Positions 1 through 6,737 of a DNA stretch of 9,007 nucleotides are shown here, one piece after another. The DNA is from JAHEFT01 sp964443145 (lineage in GTDB: Bacteria; Pseudomonadota; Gammaproteobacteria; Xanthomonadales; SZUA-36). Under the pieces are notes generated by a model. The model did no database searches. It worked only from the letters and a program-made list of their open reading frames with translations, and was not told the DNA's origin. The translations under genes and the position numbers were made by a program. Positions within the stretch are counted from its first letter, which is position 1. Each line of letters starts with the position of its first letter. The stretch is taken from contig CAYUBS010000121.1 of the NCBI GenBank assembly GCA_964443145.1, positions 1 to 9,007 on the forward strand, written 5' to 3'.

Positions 1-438
1 GGCCTGGCCGGTATGGCCAGCATGTCCCTGGCGAGCCTTCGGAGCACAGCGGACGGGCAGTTCAATTCACAAGCAATGCTGATCGGCGAAGAGCTGGCCG
101 ATTCGATGCGCGCCAACCTGTCCGGATACGAATCAAATAATTACGCAACCCTGCCGGAGCTGACCGACAAAGTATGTTCACCCGACTCAAAGTGCACGGC
201 CAGCGAACAGGCCCAGTACGATTCGGGCAAATGGCGCACACACGCAGTTGACGAATTACCCGGTGGAATCGCGCACTTCTGTATGGATTCCACCCCTAAT
301 GATGGTAATCCAGGCGCTGAGGCCTGTGACGGACTTGGCCTGAACACGATCAAGATCTTCTGGCTGGACAGCCGTAGTGACGACTCACTCGACGACGGCG
401 AGACCTATCAGCGCTATGTCGTGACCGTCATTCCCTGA
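1..438 (+). CDS. pilV: Type IV pilus minor pilin PilV (5' partial)
   Basis: Minor pilin of the type IVa pilus, an inner-membrane prepilin thought to join PilW, PilX, FimU and PilE in the complex that primes pilus assembly and carries PilY1. The reading frame is open to base 1, so the prepilin leader and most of the N-terminal helix lie outside the window. The visible start, GLAGM followed by QAMLIGEELADSMRAN, matches the end of the PilV helix (family pattern GLLGLAGMQ...A..LADRMRAN). The ATG at 13 is therefore internal. About 145 residues are visible. Cysteines at visible residues 59, 65, 94 and 109, and the LPGG motif at 86-89, fit the PilV globular domain, where cysteines usually pair. The stop at 436-438 lies 17 nt before pilW, consistent with one operon. 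The assignment is firm from both sequence and gene order. Confidence 0.88.
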   Translation, partial: GLAGMASMSLASLRSTADGQFNSQAMLIGEELADSMRANLSGYESNNYATLPELTDKVCSPDSKCTASEQAQYDSGKWRTHAVDELPGGIAHFCMDSTPNDGNPGAEACDGLGLNTIKIFWLDSRSDDSLDDGETYQRYVVTVIP

Positions 439-455
439 ATTGGAGCATCAATATA

Positions 456-1289
456 ATGTCTTTTAACAAACACAACCGCGGATTTACGCTGATTGAAATC
501 CTGGTCGCCATGACGCTTGGGATTGTGCTGACCATGGTGATGCTGGCGCTGTTTTCCAGCGCAAAAAGCAGCTACACCCTGCAGGACGGACTGACCCGTG
601 TTCAGGAAGACGGCAGGATCGCGATGCACGTGGTGGCCGAAGAGGCTAGAAAAGCAGGTTTTCGCAAGCCGGTCTGGAACGACCCGCGTGCCGGCTATTC
701 ACCGCTGACCGCAGGGTCTGTTAATGGTGCAAATGGCACCAATGATACTTTGCAGATCATGTACATGGATGACCTCGATTGCGAGGGAAACCGCAACGGT
801 GATTTTGACCCCGAAACAACCGAGGCCCTGGCAATCTACAAGCGGGTCACCTTCGCCGTAGACGACAACCAGAACCTTTTGTGGACCTGTGAGTATGGCG
901 CTTCACCCAGTGAACTAGCTGTGCAACGGGCAAACCAGCCCATCGTGGATGGCGTCGAGAGTTTCCAGGTGCTTTACGGAATCGATACCGACTTCCCGCC
1001 GGATTTCAGTATCAATGCCTGGGCCACCGCAGACAGCATCACACCAAATTCGGCCGTATGCTTGCAAAGCCAGTACCTGTGTGAGGTTGGTGGCTTGATC
1101 AATGACATGCGTGATGGTTTACCGGTTGCACTGAAAATCGGCATGTTGATCGCCAGCCCGGATAACGTCGGGTCTCAAAGCGACACGCAGACGTTCAACA
1201 TTCTCGATGTTGCCGTTGCTGCAGCAGACGATAGCAGGCTACGTAAATCTTATTCCACGACCGTCGCGTTAAGGAACCTGACACTATGA
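456..1289 (+). CDS. pilW: Type IV pilus minor pilin PilW
   Basis: Minor pilin of the PilW family, part of the type IVa pilus initiation/tip complex in the inner membrane. The 277-residue product opens with a short basic leader and a class III prepilin site: G9 followed by FTLIE, with the conserved Glu at mature position 5 (E14). A hydrophobic helix follows to about residue 33. PilD would cleave after G9 and methylate F10. Hallmarks of the family are the motif VDGVESFQVLYG (164-175) and the C-terminal STTVALRN (267-274). Cysteines are at 109, 145, 202 and 209. The start is supported by GGAG at 442-445, 10 nt upstream. Its stop overlaps the pilX start (ATGA, 1286-1289), suggesting translational coupling. 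No anomalies are seen, though it is somewhat shorter than many PilW proteins. Confidence 0.93.
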   Translation: MSFNKHNRGFTLIEILVAMTLGIVLTMVMLALFSSAKSSYTLQDGLTRVQEDGRIAMHVVAEEARKAGFRKPVWNDPRAGYSPLTAGSVNGANGTNDTLQIMYMDDLDCEGNRNGDFDPETTEALAIYKRVTFAVDDNQNLLWTCEYGASPSELAVQRANQPIVDGVESFQVLYGIDTDFPPDFSINAWATADSITPNSAVCLQSQYLCEVGGLINDMRDGLPVALKIGMLIASPDNVGSQSDTQTFNILDVAVAAADDSRLRKSYSTTVALRNLTL

Positions 1290-1873
1290 AAACGCATACT
1301 TTCAGAAATGGACCCGGTCGATCGGGTCTCCCCGCGCGCCAGAAAGGCGCAGTACTGCTGGTAGGGCTGGGTATTTTTGTCGTGCTGGCGTTGCTTGGCG
1401 TAACTTATGCCCAGAGCGCCATCATGCAGGAGCGTCTGGCTGGCAACTTTAAAGATTTGAGTGTGGCCTTCCAGTCTGCCGAAGCCGGCACCCGCTGGCC
1501 TTCCGCCTGGTTGCAGAGCCTGGGTGGTAACACACTCAGCCGGCCTTTCCCGTGCCGTGGTTCCTGCGATATGACCGCACAGGTATTTGAGGTTGGCGAA
1601 CTGGAACACTACCCGACACCGCGCGATGAGTTCTGGGCAACGGCCCGCTCTTTCGGGACAGACCCGGGCAATGATGAAGATCTCGGCGTGTCTCTACCGG
1701 TAGTGAACAGCCAGCCGAAGTTTGTCATCGAACAGCAGTTTTTCGCTCGGGATGACCTGGCGGGTGATCCGCAGAAAGGCGTGGTCTTCTATCGCGCAAC
1801 CTCTATAGGTACAGGCTTGAGAAAGAGCAGCGACGCCATCGTGCGTTCCGTACTTGCAAAACGTTTCGAATGA
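1286..1873 (+). CDS. pilX: Type IV pilus minor pilin PilX
   Basis: Minor pilin of the PilX family (PilX_N-type N-terminus), expected in the same tip/priming complex as PilV, PilW and PilE. The 195-residue product has a long basic leader of 21 residues ending RQKG, then AVLLVGLGIFVVLALLGV, a single transmembrane helix. The family signature ERLAGN (49-54) and AFQSAEAG (61-68) follow. Unlike PilW and PilE, the mature sequence starts with Ala and has Val (V26), not Glu, at position 5. Cysteines C90 and C94 are the only two and may pair. The ATG overlaps the pilW stop, with AAGGA at 1271-1275 as the likely ribosome binding site. A 29-nt gap separates it from pilY1. Identification rests on the N-terminal signature plus gene order. 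Confidence 0.9.
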   Translation: MKTHTFRNGPGRSGLPARQKGAVLLVGLGIFVVLALLGVTYAQSAIMQERLAGNFKDLSVAFQSAEAGTRWPSAWLQSLGGNTLSRPFPCRGSCDMTAQVFEVGELEHYPTPRDEFWATARSFGTDPGNDEDLGVSLPVVNSQPKFVIEQQFFARDDLAGDPQKGVVFYRATSIGTGLRKSSDAIVRSVLAKRFE

Positions 1874-1902
1874 GCTAGAAAACATCTGACTGGAGTTCAA
1901 GG

Positions 1903-4900
1903 ATGAACCGCACGATCAGGATTGACCAAACCAAGACCCTTACGGGCACTCTCATTGCATTGACTGCACTGGCCGCGGGTCTGCTCGCGCCATTCACGGC
2001 GTCTGCCGCATTGCTGCTGCCGAAGATACCCCTGTTCGTCAATATCAGCACCACACCCAATATCTTCCTGGAAATGGATGACTCGGGTTCGATGGACTGG
2101 GATATATTGATGCCAACTCATTTCACCACCTGCCGTTACAACAAGAGGAAAGGCTGCAGTACGCTCGAAAGGACCGGTGAGTTTTATGACTGGACCGGCC
2201 AATATTCAAATGGCAACAAGGTCTTCCGTACGTTTGAGTATGTTGAGCACTCCGACGACGATGCCTACAGCGTCGGTTGTTCGGGCAGTAGCAGGCAGGC
2301 TGTTGAACGGTGCAACAGTCGCACGGGCACCGCACCCTGGGACTGGCGTGTTCGCAGCGCGAGCCTGAACGTGTTGTTCTTCAATCCAGCCATCGATTAC
2401 TTGCCCTGGCCTGGATACAGTAATGCCAGCTTCAGTTCCACCCACTCCTATCCCGACCCTGCGCTGTCCGGTTACAACGATACCGACAACATGGCCGGCT
2501 TTGTCTATAACTACTGGATTGACGACAAGGGTTTCAATGGTTCACGGCCGGACAAGACGGACGATAATACGTTGCCCAACGGGATCGTCGACGAATGGGA
2601 CAGCCACGTTGAAGTGACCGTGGATGCAGGTTTGTATACCTGCAAGCTTTACAATTATGCCCCCGACGATAACGGCCTGAACCCAACGATTACCGTGCTG
2701 GATGGCACGGATTCCCGTTGCACGGCCGCCCTGGGCACCAATGGTTCGGTATCACAGTTGCAGCAGAATGTGGCCAACTGGTTCCAGTATTACCGCCGCC
2801 GTGCCATGGTCGCCAGAGCCTCTGTGGCCCGGGTGGTCACGGACTTGCCATCGTTCCGTTACGGTTTCAGCCTGATCAACGACTATGATGATGTGTTCGT
2901 TGAACAGCCTGGACCGCTGGTTAATGACTATACGACACACAATGCCAACCTGATCAAAGAGTATCTCACGCACCCCCAGAAGGCCTATGGCACGCCATTG
3001 CGTCGGGGGCTGGAGCGGGTCGGGCGCTATTTTGACGGTGAACTCAGTGGCAAGGACAGTCCAATCGCATCGGCCTGCCAGAAGAATTTTGCCATCCTGT
3101 TTTCTGATGGTTACTGGAATGGAAGCAACCCCTCGGTCGTCAGGACGGACGTTGACGGTGATAATGGCGTAGTTTTCAACGGTACGGGTTCAGAAACCCG
3201 GGTGCTGCTGGCTGACGTAGCGAAATATTATTACGACAAGGATCTCTCTGATTTACCCGACCTGGTACCGACGGATCAGTTTGACGCCGCCAGCCACCAG
3301 CATTTGTCGACCTTCACCATTGGTTTCGGTATCAACGGCTCACTGGTGGATAGCGATGACGACGGCTGGCCGAACAACCTGACCAATGGCAATAAATGGT
3401 ACCTCTCGGGCGCCAATGATGAGGAACGGCGGGTTGATGATCTGTGGCACGCAGCCTGGAACAGCCGCGGCGAATACATCTCGGCGAAACGGCCCGAAGA
3501 GCTGATTTCCGAATTGACCAATGCCATCCTGGACATCAGTGACCGGGTCGGCGGCGCCGCATCAGGCGCCACCAACGGTGGGTCAATCTCCAGTGAATCG
3601 AAGGTCTTTCAGGCCAAGTTTGATGCGGCCGACTGGCACGGATCCCTGCTGGCGATCAACGTCAACTCGGCCGACGGAGAACTGGGTACGATTGCCTGGG
3701 AAGCCGGCGACATACTAGATACGTATTCTGACTCCTGGTTCACCGGCGGCAGAAAGGTATTCACCTACAATCCAGCAACGGGTAACGGCGGCAGTTTCAC
3801 CTGGGACGACATCAGTGATGCGCAGAAAGCCCTGCTGAACATTAACCCGGATACGGGTGATGCAGACAGCGACGGGCAGGACCGTCTCAACTTTGTCCGC
3901 GGTTCCAGTGCTTTCGAAGGCGGCAAGTTCCGCAGCCGCGAGCACCGCCTGGGCGATATCGCGCATTCGGATCCGGAATACGTCAGCTTCCCGTCGTTCT
4001 ATTACCCGTTTGGCGGCTATTCGACATTCGCCTATGCGAATAAAGACCGCGATCCGGTCATTTATGTTGGCGCCAACGACGGCATGCTGCACGCGTTCAA
4101 CGAATCCGACGGCACCGAGTTGTTTACCTTTGTGCCCAACAAGGTCATTCATAAACTGCCGGAGCTTTCCTCGCCTGGTTACTACCATGACTTTTATGTC
4201 GATGGATCACCGGTGTACGGCGATATTGAAACCGCCAATGGCTGGAAGTCTGTCCTGGTTGGTGCACTGCGCGGCGGTGGACATGGCTTATATGCGCTGG
4301 ACATCACGGACCCCGACAATTTTGATGCAAATGATGTCCTGTGGGAATTCACCGACGAAGACGACCCGGACATGGGTTTCATATTTGGCGACCCCCAAAT
4401 CCGTAAGATGGCCAACGATAAATGGGCCGCCATCTTCACTTCCGGATACAACAATATGGCTGCCGATGGACACGCTTCGCCTGAAGGTAAACAGTTTGTT
4501 TACGTGGTTTTCATCAACGAAGGCACTGACGGCTGGTCTTCAGGAGACTATCGCAAAATCGAATTACCCAATGCTGATGGCCTGTCCGCACCTGCAGTGG
4601 CTGATATAGACGGCGACGGCGTTGCAGATTTTGTCTACGTTGGAGACCTCGACGGAAATATGTGGAAAGTGGACGTGACCTCCAGTTCTGCTGCCAGCTG
4701 GAACGTTTCGTTTGGTGGTGAGCCGTTGTTCATCGCAAAAGATTCTGAAGGTAACCGCCAGGCGATTACCAGCCGTCCCGCCATCATGCGTCACCCGCTG
4801 TCTATCCGCGAGGGCGTCATGGTGTTGTTCGGAACCGGCAAGTACCTTGAAGTCAATGACGACGTGGTAGAAGGAGCCCAGGCACAGACTGTGTACGGGA

Positions 4901-5595
4901 TCTGGGATCGCGACGGCTATTACAACAAGGCCCTGGACGAGCGAAGCAGTACTGGCGACCATGATTTCTCCCGCTCCGAGCTGACTCCATCCATCATGTC
5001 TGTGGACGCGGGCAGTAATAAGCGGGTGATCCATGACTACGGTCCCGGCACTCCGATCTGGTTCGATGACAACGGTGACCCCGATTCACGTGGCTGGATG
5101 GTCGACCTTCCGGTGGAAGGCGAACGTGTAGTGAGAAAGATCATTCTGCGTGACAACATTGCCATCCTGGTCTCCCTGATTCCGGAAGGTGACGTATGCT
5201 CGGCCGGCGGTAGTGGCTGGCTGATGGCACTGAACGCAGAAACCGGTAACGCACCGCGTTTCCCGGTCATCGATATCACCGATGACAATTCGATCAATGA
5301 AGATGACGTGTTGATGGTGGACAACCCTTACGACGATACGGGCGATGATGTGATGGCGAATCCGGTGGGAATAGAAATGCTGAGTATTCCTAACTTGCCG
5401 GCGTTGCTGTACGACGATCGGCCGACGGATCTGGGTACGGTTTTCCCAATTCGCCCGAACTCACCGCGTGGTTGTGGTGCAGACGGCGCCAAGTCATTCA
5501 CCTACACGACCCGGACCAACGGCAGTGTCGTGATGGTTGCAGCGGCCCACCAACCGTTGGCCTGTGGCCGACAGAACTGGATGCAGACCCACTGA
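1903..5595 (+). CDS. pilY1: Type IV pilus tip adhesin/biogenesis protein PilY1
   Basis: Large exported protein of the PilC/PilY1 family, 1230 residues. It is thought to cap the pilus tip, bind surfaces, and antagonise retraction in a calcium-dependent way. A signal peptide covers about residues 1-35 (TASA before ALLLP). A von Willebrand A-type domain follows, with the metal site D59-x-S61-x-S63, T364 in GTPLRRGL and D402 in LFSDG. About 220 residues are inserted between the first and later strands. The C-terminal half is the Neisseria PilC-type beta-propeller, with LGDIAHSDPEYV (683-694), YVGANDGMLHAF (721-732) and the calcium-loop motif D901-x-D903-x-D905-G-x-x-D909. Further DxDxDG-type loops are at 483-488 and 653-658. 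The start has GGAG at 1892-1895, 7 nt upstream. The P. aeruginosa-type RGD is absent (RGS at 666-668). Assignment is secure; the ligand is unknown. Confidence 0.95.
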   Translation: MNRTIRIDQTKTLTGTLIALTALAAGLLAPFTASAALLLPKIPLFVNISTTPNIFLEMDDSGSMDWDILMPTHFTTCRYNKRKGCSTLERTGEFYDWTGQYSNGNKVFRTFEYVEHSDDDAYSVGCSGSSRQAVERCNSRTGTAPWDWRVRSASLNVLFFNPAIDYLPWPGYSNASFSSTHSYPDPALSGYNDTDNMAGFVYNYWIDDKGFNGSRPDKTDDNTLPNGIVDEWDSHVEVTVDAGLYTCKLYNYAPDDNGLNPTITVLDGTDSRCTAALGTNGSVSQLQQNVANWFQYYRRRAMVARASVARVVTDLPSFRYGFSLINDYDDVFVEQPGPLVNDYTTHNANLIKEYLTHPQKAYGTPLRRGLERVGRYFDGELSGKDSPIASACQKNFAILFSDGYWNGSNPSVVRTDVDGDNGVVFNGTGSETRVLLADVAKYYYDKDLSDLPDLVPTDQFDAASHQHLSTFTIGFGINGSLVDSDDDGWPNNLTNGNKWYLSGANDEERRVDDLWHAAWNSRGEYISAKRPEELISELTNAILDISDRVGGAASGATNGGSISSESKVFQAKFDAADWHGSLLAINVNSADGELGTIAWEAGDILDTYSDSWFTGGRKVFTYNPATGNGGSFTWDDISDAQKALLNINPDTGDADSDGQDRLNFVRGSSAFEGGKFRSREHRLGDIAHSDPEYVSFPSFYYPFGGYSTFAYANKDRDPVIYVGANDGMLHAFNESDGTELFTFVPNKVIHKLPELSSPGYYHDFYVDGSPVYGDIETANGWKSVLVGALRGGGHGLYALDITDPDNFDANDVLWEFTDEDDPDMGFIFGDPQIRKMANDKWAAIFTSGYNNMAADGHASPEGKQFVYVVFINEGTDGWSSGDYRKIELPNADGLSAPAVADIDGDGVADFVYVGDLDGNMWKVDVTSSSAASWNVSFGGEPLFIAKDSEGNRQAITSRPAIMRHPLSIREGVMVLFGTGKYLEVNDDVVEGAQAQTVYGIWDRDGYYNKALDERSSTGDHDFSRSELTPSIMSVDAGSNKRVIHDYGPGTPIWFDDNGDPDSRGWMVDLPVEGERVVRKIILRDNIAILVSLIPEGDVCSAGGSGWLMALNAETGNAPRFPVIDITDDNSINEDDVLMVDNPYDDTGDDVMANPVGIEMLSIPNLPALLYDDRPTDLGTVFPIRPNSPRGCGADGAKSFTYTTRTNGSVVMVAAAHQPLACGRQNWMQTH

Positions 5596-5606
5596 TGGAT
5601 CATGCT

Positions 5607-5610
5607 GGAG
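5607..5610 (+). promoter_or_regulatory. Ribosome binding site deciding the PilY2-like start
   Basis: GGAG with 6 nt to the ATG at 5617. It lies inside the longer alternative frame that opens at 5602, which argues against that earlier start. Confidence 0.75.
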
Positions 5611-5616
5611 ATAATT

Positions 5617-5928
5617 ATGTTTAAGAATGTATGGATAGTTGCCGCGCTGCTGATGCTGACGCCGGTAGCGGCTTTGGCTGAGGCCATCGACGGTAAGCTG
5701 GACAGCGTTTCCTTCAACGAGGACCGAATTGAAGTTGACGGCGTTGTTTATGATGTTGTCACCGAAAGCACCCGGGTTATTTACCAGGGTGAGCATATGG
5801 GCGAAGAAGATCTTAGCCCGGGTGATGACGTACGCCTGATCCTCGGCGAGCAAAATGGGGGTCGGGGCAAGCAGGTGCTTGAGGCTGTGATCCTGATCCG
5901 CGGCAGCAAGTCCGGCCTGGAAAGTTGA
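5617..5928 (+). CDS. pilY2: PilY2-like small exported protein
   Basis: A 103-residue protein lying between pilY1 and pilE, the position of pilY2 in the P. aeruginosa operon, where it is implicated in fimbrial biogenesis. A signal peptide is clear: basic start, hydrophobic core, and cleavage expected after ALA at about residue 20. The mature part reads like a small beta-barrel: GKLDSVSFNEDRIEVDGVVY (25-44), then LSPGDDV (68-74), a pattern also seen in OB-like DUF5666 proteins. It has no cysteine. An in-frame ATG exists at 5602, but GGAG at 5607-5610 sits 6 nt before the ATG at 5617, and the signal peptide starts cleanly there, so 5617 was chosen. The pilE ATG follows 5 nt after the stop. The name rests on position and size more than on recognised sequence, and the molecular function is not established. 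Confidence 0.68.
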   Translation: MFKNVWIVAALLMLTPVAALAEAIDGKLDSVSFNEDRIEVDGVVYDVVTESTRVIYQGEHMGEEDLSPGDDVRLILGEQNGGRGKQVLEAVILIRGSKSGLES

Positions 5929-5933
5929 TCGTC

Positions 5934-6362
5934 ATGGGTAACAAAAAGAGCCAGGGCGGGTTTACGCTGATAGAACTCATGATCACGATCGCCATAATGG
6001 CTATCCTGGTGAGCCTGGCGCTCCCGAGCTATCGTCAATATGTACTGCGGACTAACCGAAGTGAGGCCATTGATGGTCTGCTGGCGGCTTCCGCCTGCCA
6101 GGAACGGCTGTTCATTCGCAACAATGTTTATGACGCGGCCAGCTGTGGTGGAGCGACATCCAACGGCCACTACGTTGTGGCCCTTGCAACCACCAACGCC
6201 AATCAGAATTTTGTGGCGACGGCGACTCCCCAGTCCGGTCAGACCAAAGACAGTTGCGGCGCTCTGACGCTCAGTGATACCGGTGTAAAGGTTGCCGGCG
6301 GTAAAACCGGTACCTTTGCCAGGACTTGCTGGGCAGGAAAGAGACCCGCTGGAGGTTCATAA
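5934..6362 (+). CDS. pilE: Type IV pilus minor pilin PilE
   Basis: Type IV pilin-like protein at the end of the minor-pilin operon, matching PilE of pseudomonads (a minor pilin, not the Neisseria major pilin). The 142-residue product has a short basic leader, cleavage after G9, and mature FTLIELMITIAIMAILVSLA with Glu at position 5 (E14). A single hydrophobic helix runs to about residue 31, followed by PSYRQYV. The C-terminal part has C108 in SCGALTLSDTG and C132 in TCW, the usual disulphide-bounded D-region. C55 and C71 may form a second pair. The ATG at 5934 was preferred. A TTG at 5925 is in frame but overlaps the upstream stop and only adds three residues to the leader. No strong Shine-Dalgarno is seen at ATG spacing, so translation may be coupled to the preceding gene. 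Confidence 0.9.
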   Translation: MGNKKSQGGFTLIELMITIAIMAILVSLALPSYRQYVLRTNRSEAIDGLLAASACQERLFIRNNVYDAASCGGATSNGHYVVALATTNANQNFVATATPQSGQTKDSCGALTLSDTGVKVAGGKTGTFARTCWAGKRPAGGS

Positions 6363-6366
6363 CGCA

Positions 6367-6603
6367 CTAGCGGTATGAACTTCGATAGTATTCCTGACGC
6401 CATTGATCGGGGCGCTCATAGAGCGCCGCATCAATGATTGACCAGAGGTGAATGATCCAGCCCAGCAGGATTAGCCACAGCACGGCGGTCATCAGGAACA
6501 TGATGCCTGCCACGACCCAGCGGCCCTGCAACAACTGGCCCAGGCCGGGTATGAAAAAACTCGCCAACGCTGCAATCACGTTTCCACAGGATCCATTTCC
6601 CAT
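6367..6603 (-). CDS. Small inner-membrane protein, PGLGQ motif, function unknown
   Basis: A 78-residue protein. It has a hydrophobic N-terminal segment (about 9-25) carrying FFIPGLGQLLQG, then a long hydrophobic stretch (about 29-60) with GWIIHLW, and a charged, tyrosine- and arginine-rich tail (YERPDQWRQEYYRSSYR, 62-78). This layout recalls small TM2-like or conserved hypothetical membrane proteins of proteobacteria, in which PGLGQ/PGLGQ-x-Y motifs sit at a turn between membrane segments. No function is known to me. It is a real gene: it has an excellent ribosome binding site (AAGGAG, 6 nt upstream of ATG) and hydrophobic organisation unlike a shadow frame. Cys6 is not preceded by a lipobox, so it is not a lipoprotein. 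It converges on pilE with only 4 nt between the stops, and lies 134 nt downstream of the serine hydrolase gene on the same strand. Confidence 0.8.
   Translation of the reverse strand: MGNGSCGNVIAALASFFIPGLGQLLQGRWVVAGIMFLMTAVLWLILLGWIIHLWSIIDAALYERPDQWRQEYYRSSYR
6411..6427. other. Perfect 7-bp hairpin near the convergent gene ends
   Basis: GGCGCTC-ATA-GAGCGCC, a GC-rich inverted repeat with a 3-nt loop, 49 nt beyond the pilE stop and inside the 3' part of the small membrane protein gene. No T-run follows on either strand, so it is not a textbook intrinsic terminator. It could still pause transcription or protect the 3' end of the pil message, since no other terminator is visible after pilE. 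Confidence 0.45.
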
Positions 6604-6737
6604 AAGTATCTCCTTTTCAGGTTTACAAGGTAATAGATGCAGAATTCATGCCAGCAGCTAAAGGCTTGATATAACGTGCCTTTCGGGCTTGACGGGTAGG
6701 CCTGGTGGCGTATTGAGCCGGTTTTTGGTTGATTCGA
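6604..6737. other. Intergenic region between the hydrolase and the small membrane protein gene
   Basis: The only non-coding stretch over 100 nt in the window. It holds the ribosome binding site of the small gene and an imperfectly placed inverted repeat (AAAGGC at 6660-6665, GCCTTT at 6678-6683, 12-nt loop). No clear -35/-10 pair and no terminator with a T-run were found on either strand. The small gene may have a promoter here or be read through from the hydrolase. Confidence 0.5.
6610..6615 (-). promoter_or_regulatory. Strong ribosome binding site of the 78-residue membrane protein gene
   Basis: AAGGAG on the minus strand, 6 nt before the ATG at 6603. It is the best Shine-Dalgarno match in the window and the main DNA-level support that this small frame is a real gene. 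Confidence 0.8.

Noticed and set aside
3715..4188. 157-codon minus-strand open frame opposite pilY1
   Set aside because: Antisense to conserved propeller coding sequence, with no recognisable motif and no convincing ribosome binding site noticed. It is a by-product of codon bias.
3857..4609. Long 250-codon plus-strand open frame inside pilY1
   Set aside because: It lies wholly within the well-supported pilY1 frame, is rich in Ser, Thr, Arg and Met without domain signature, and looks like a frame-shifted shadow.
4564..5034. 156-codon minus-strand open frame opposite pilY1
   Set aside because: Same reasoning: it overlaps the conserved propeller including the calcium-loop motif, and shows no protein-like organisation.
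5925..5936. TTG at 5925 as the pilE start
   Set aside because: It overlaps the upstream stop and adds only three residues to the prepilin leader. The ATG at 5934 gives a normal leader.
6586..6603. Lipoprotein signal at Cys6 of the small membrane protein
   Set aside because: Only five residues precede the cysteine, with no hydrophobic segment or lipobox.
6660..6683. Inverted repeat AAAGGC...GCCTTT as a terminator
   Set aside because: The stem is only 6 bp with a 12-nt loop and has no T-run after it on either strand.
6666..6700. Sigma-54 or sigma-70 promoter for the small membrane protein gene
   Set aside because: A GGCAC and a TTATAT-like stretch are present on the minus strand, but spacing fits neither the GG-N10-GC rule nor a credible -35/-10 pair.
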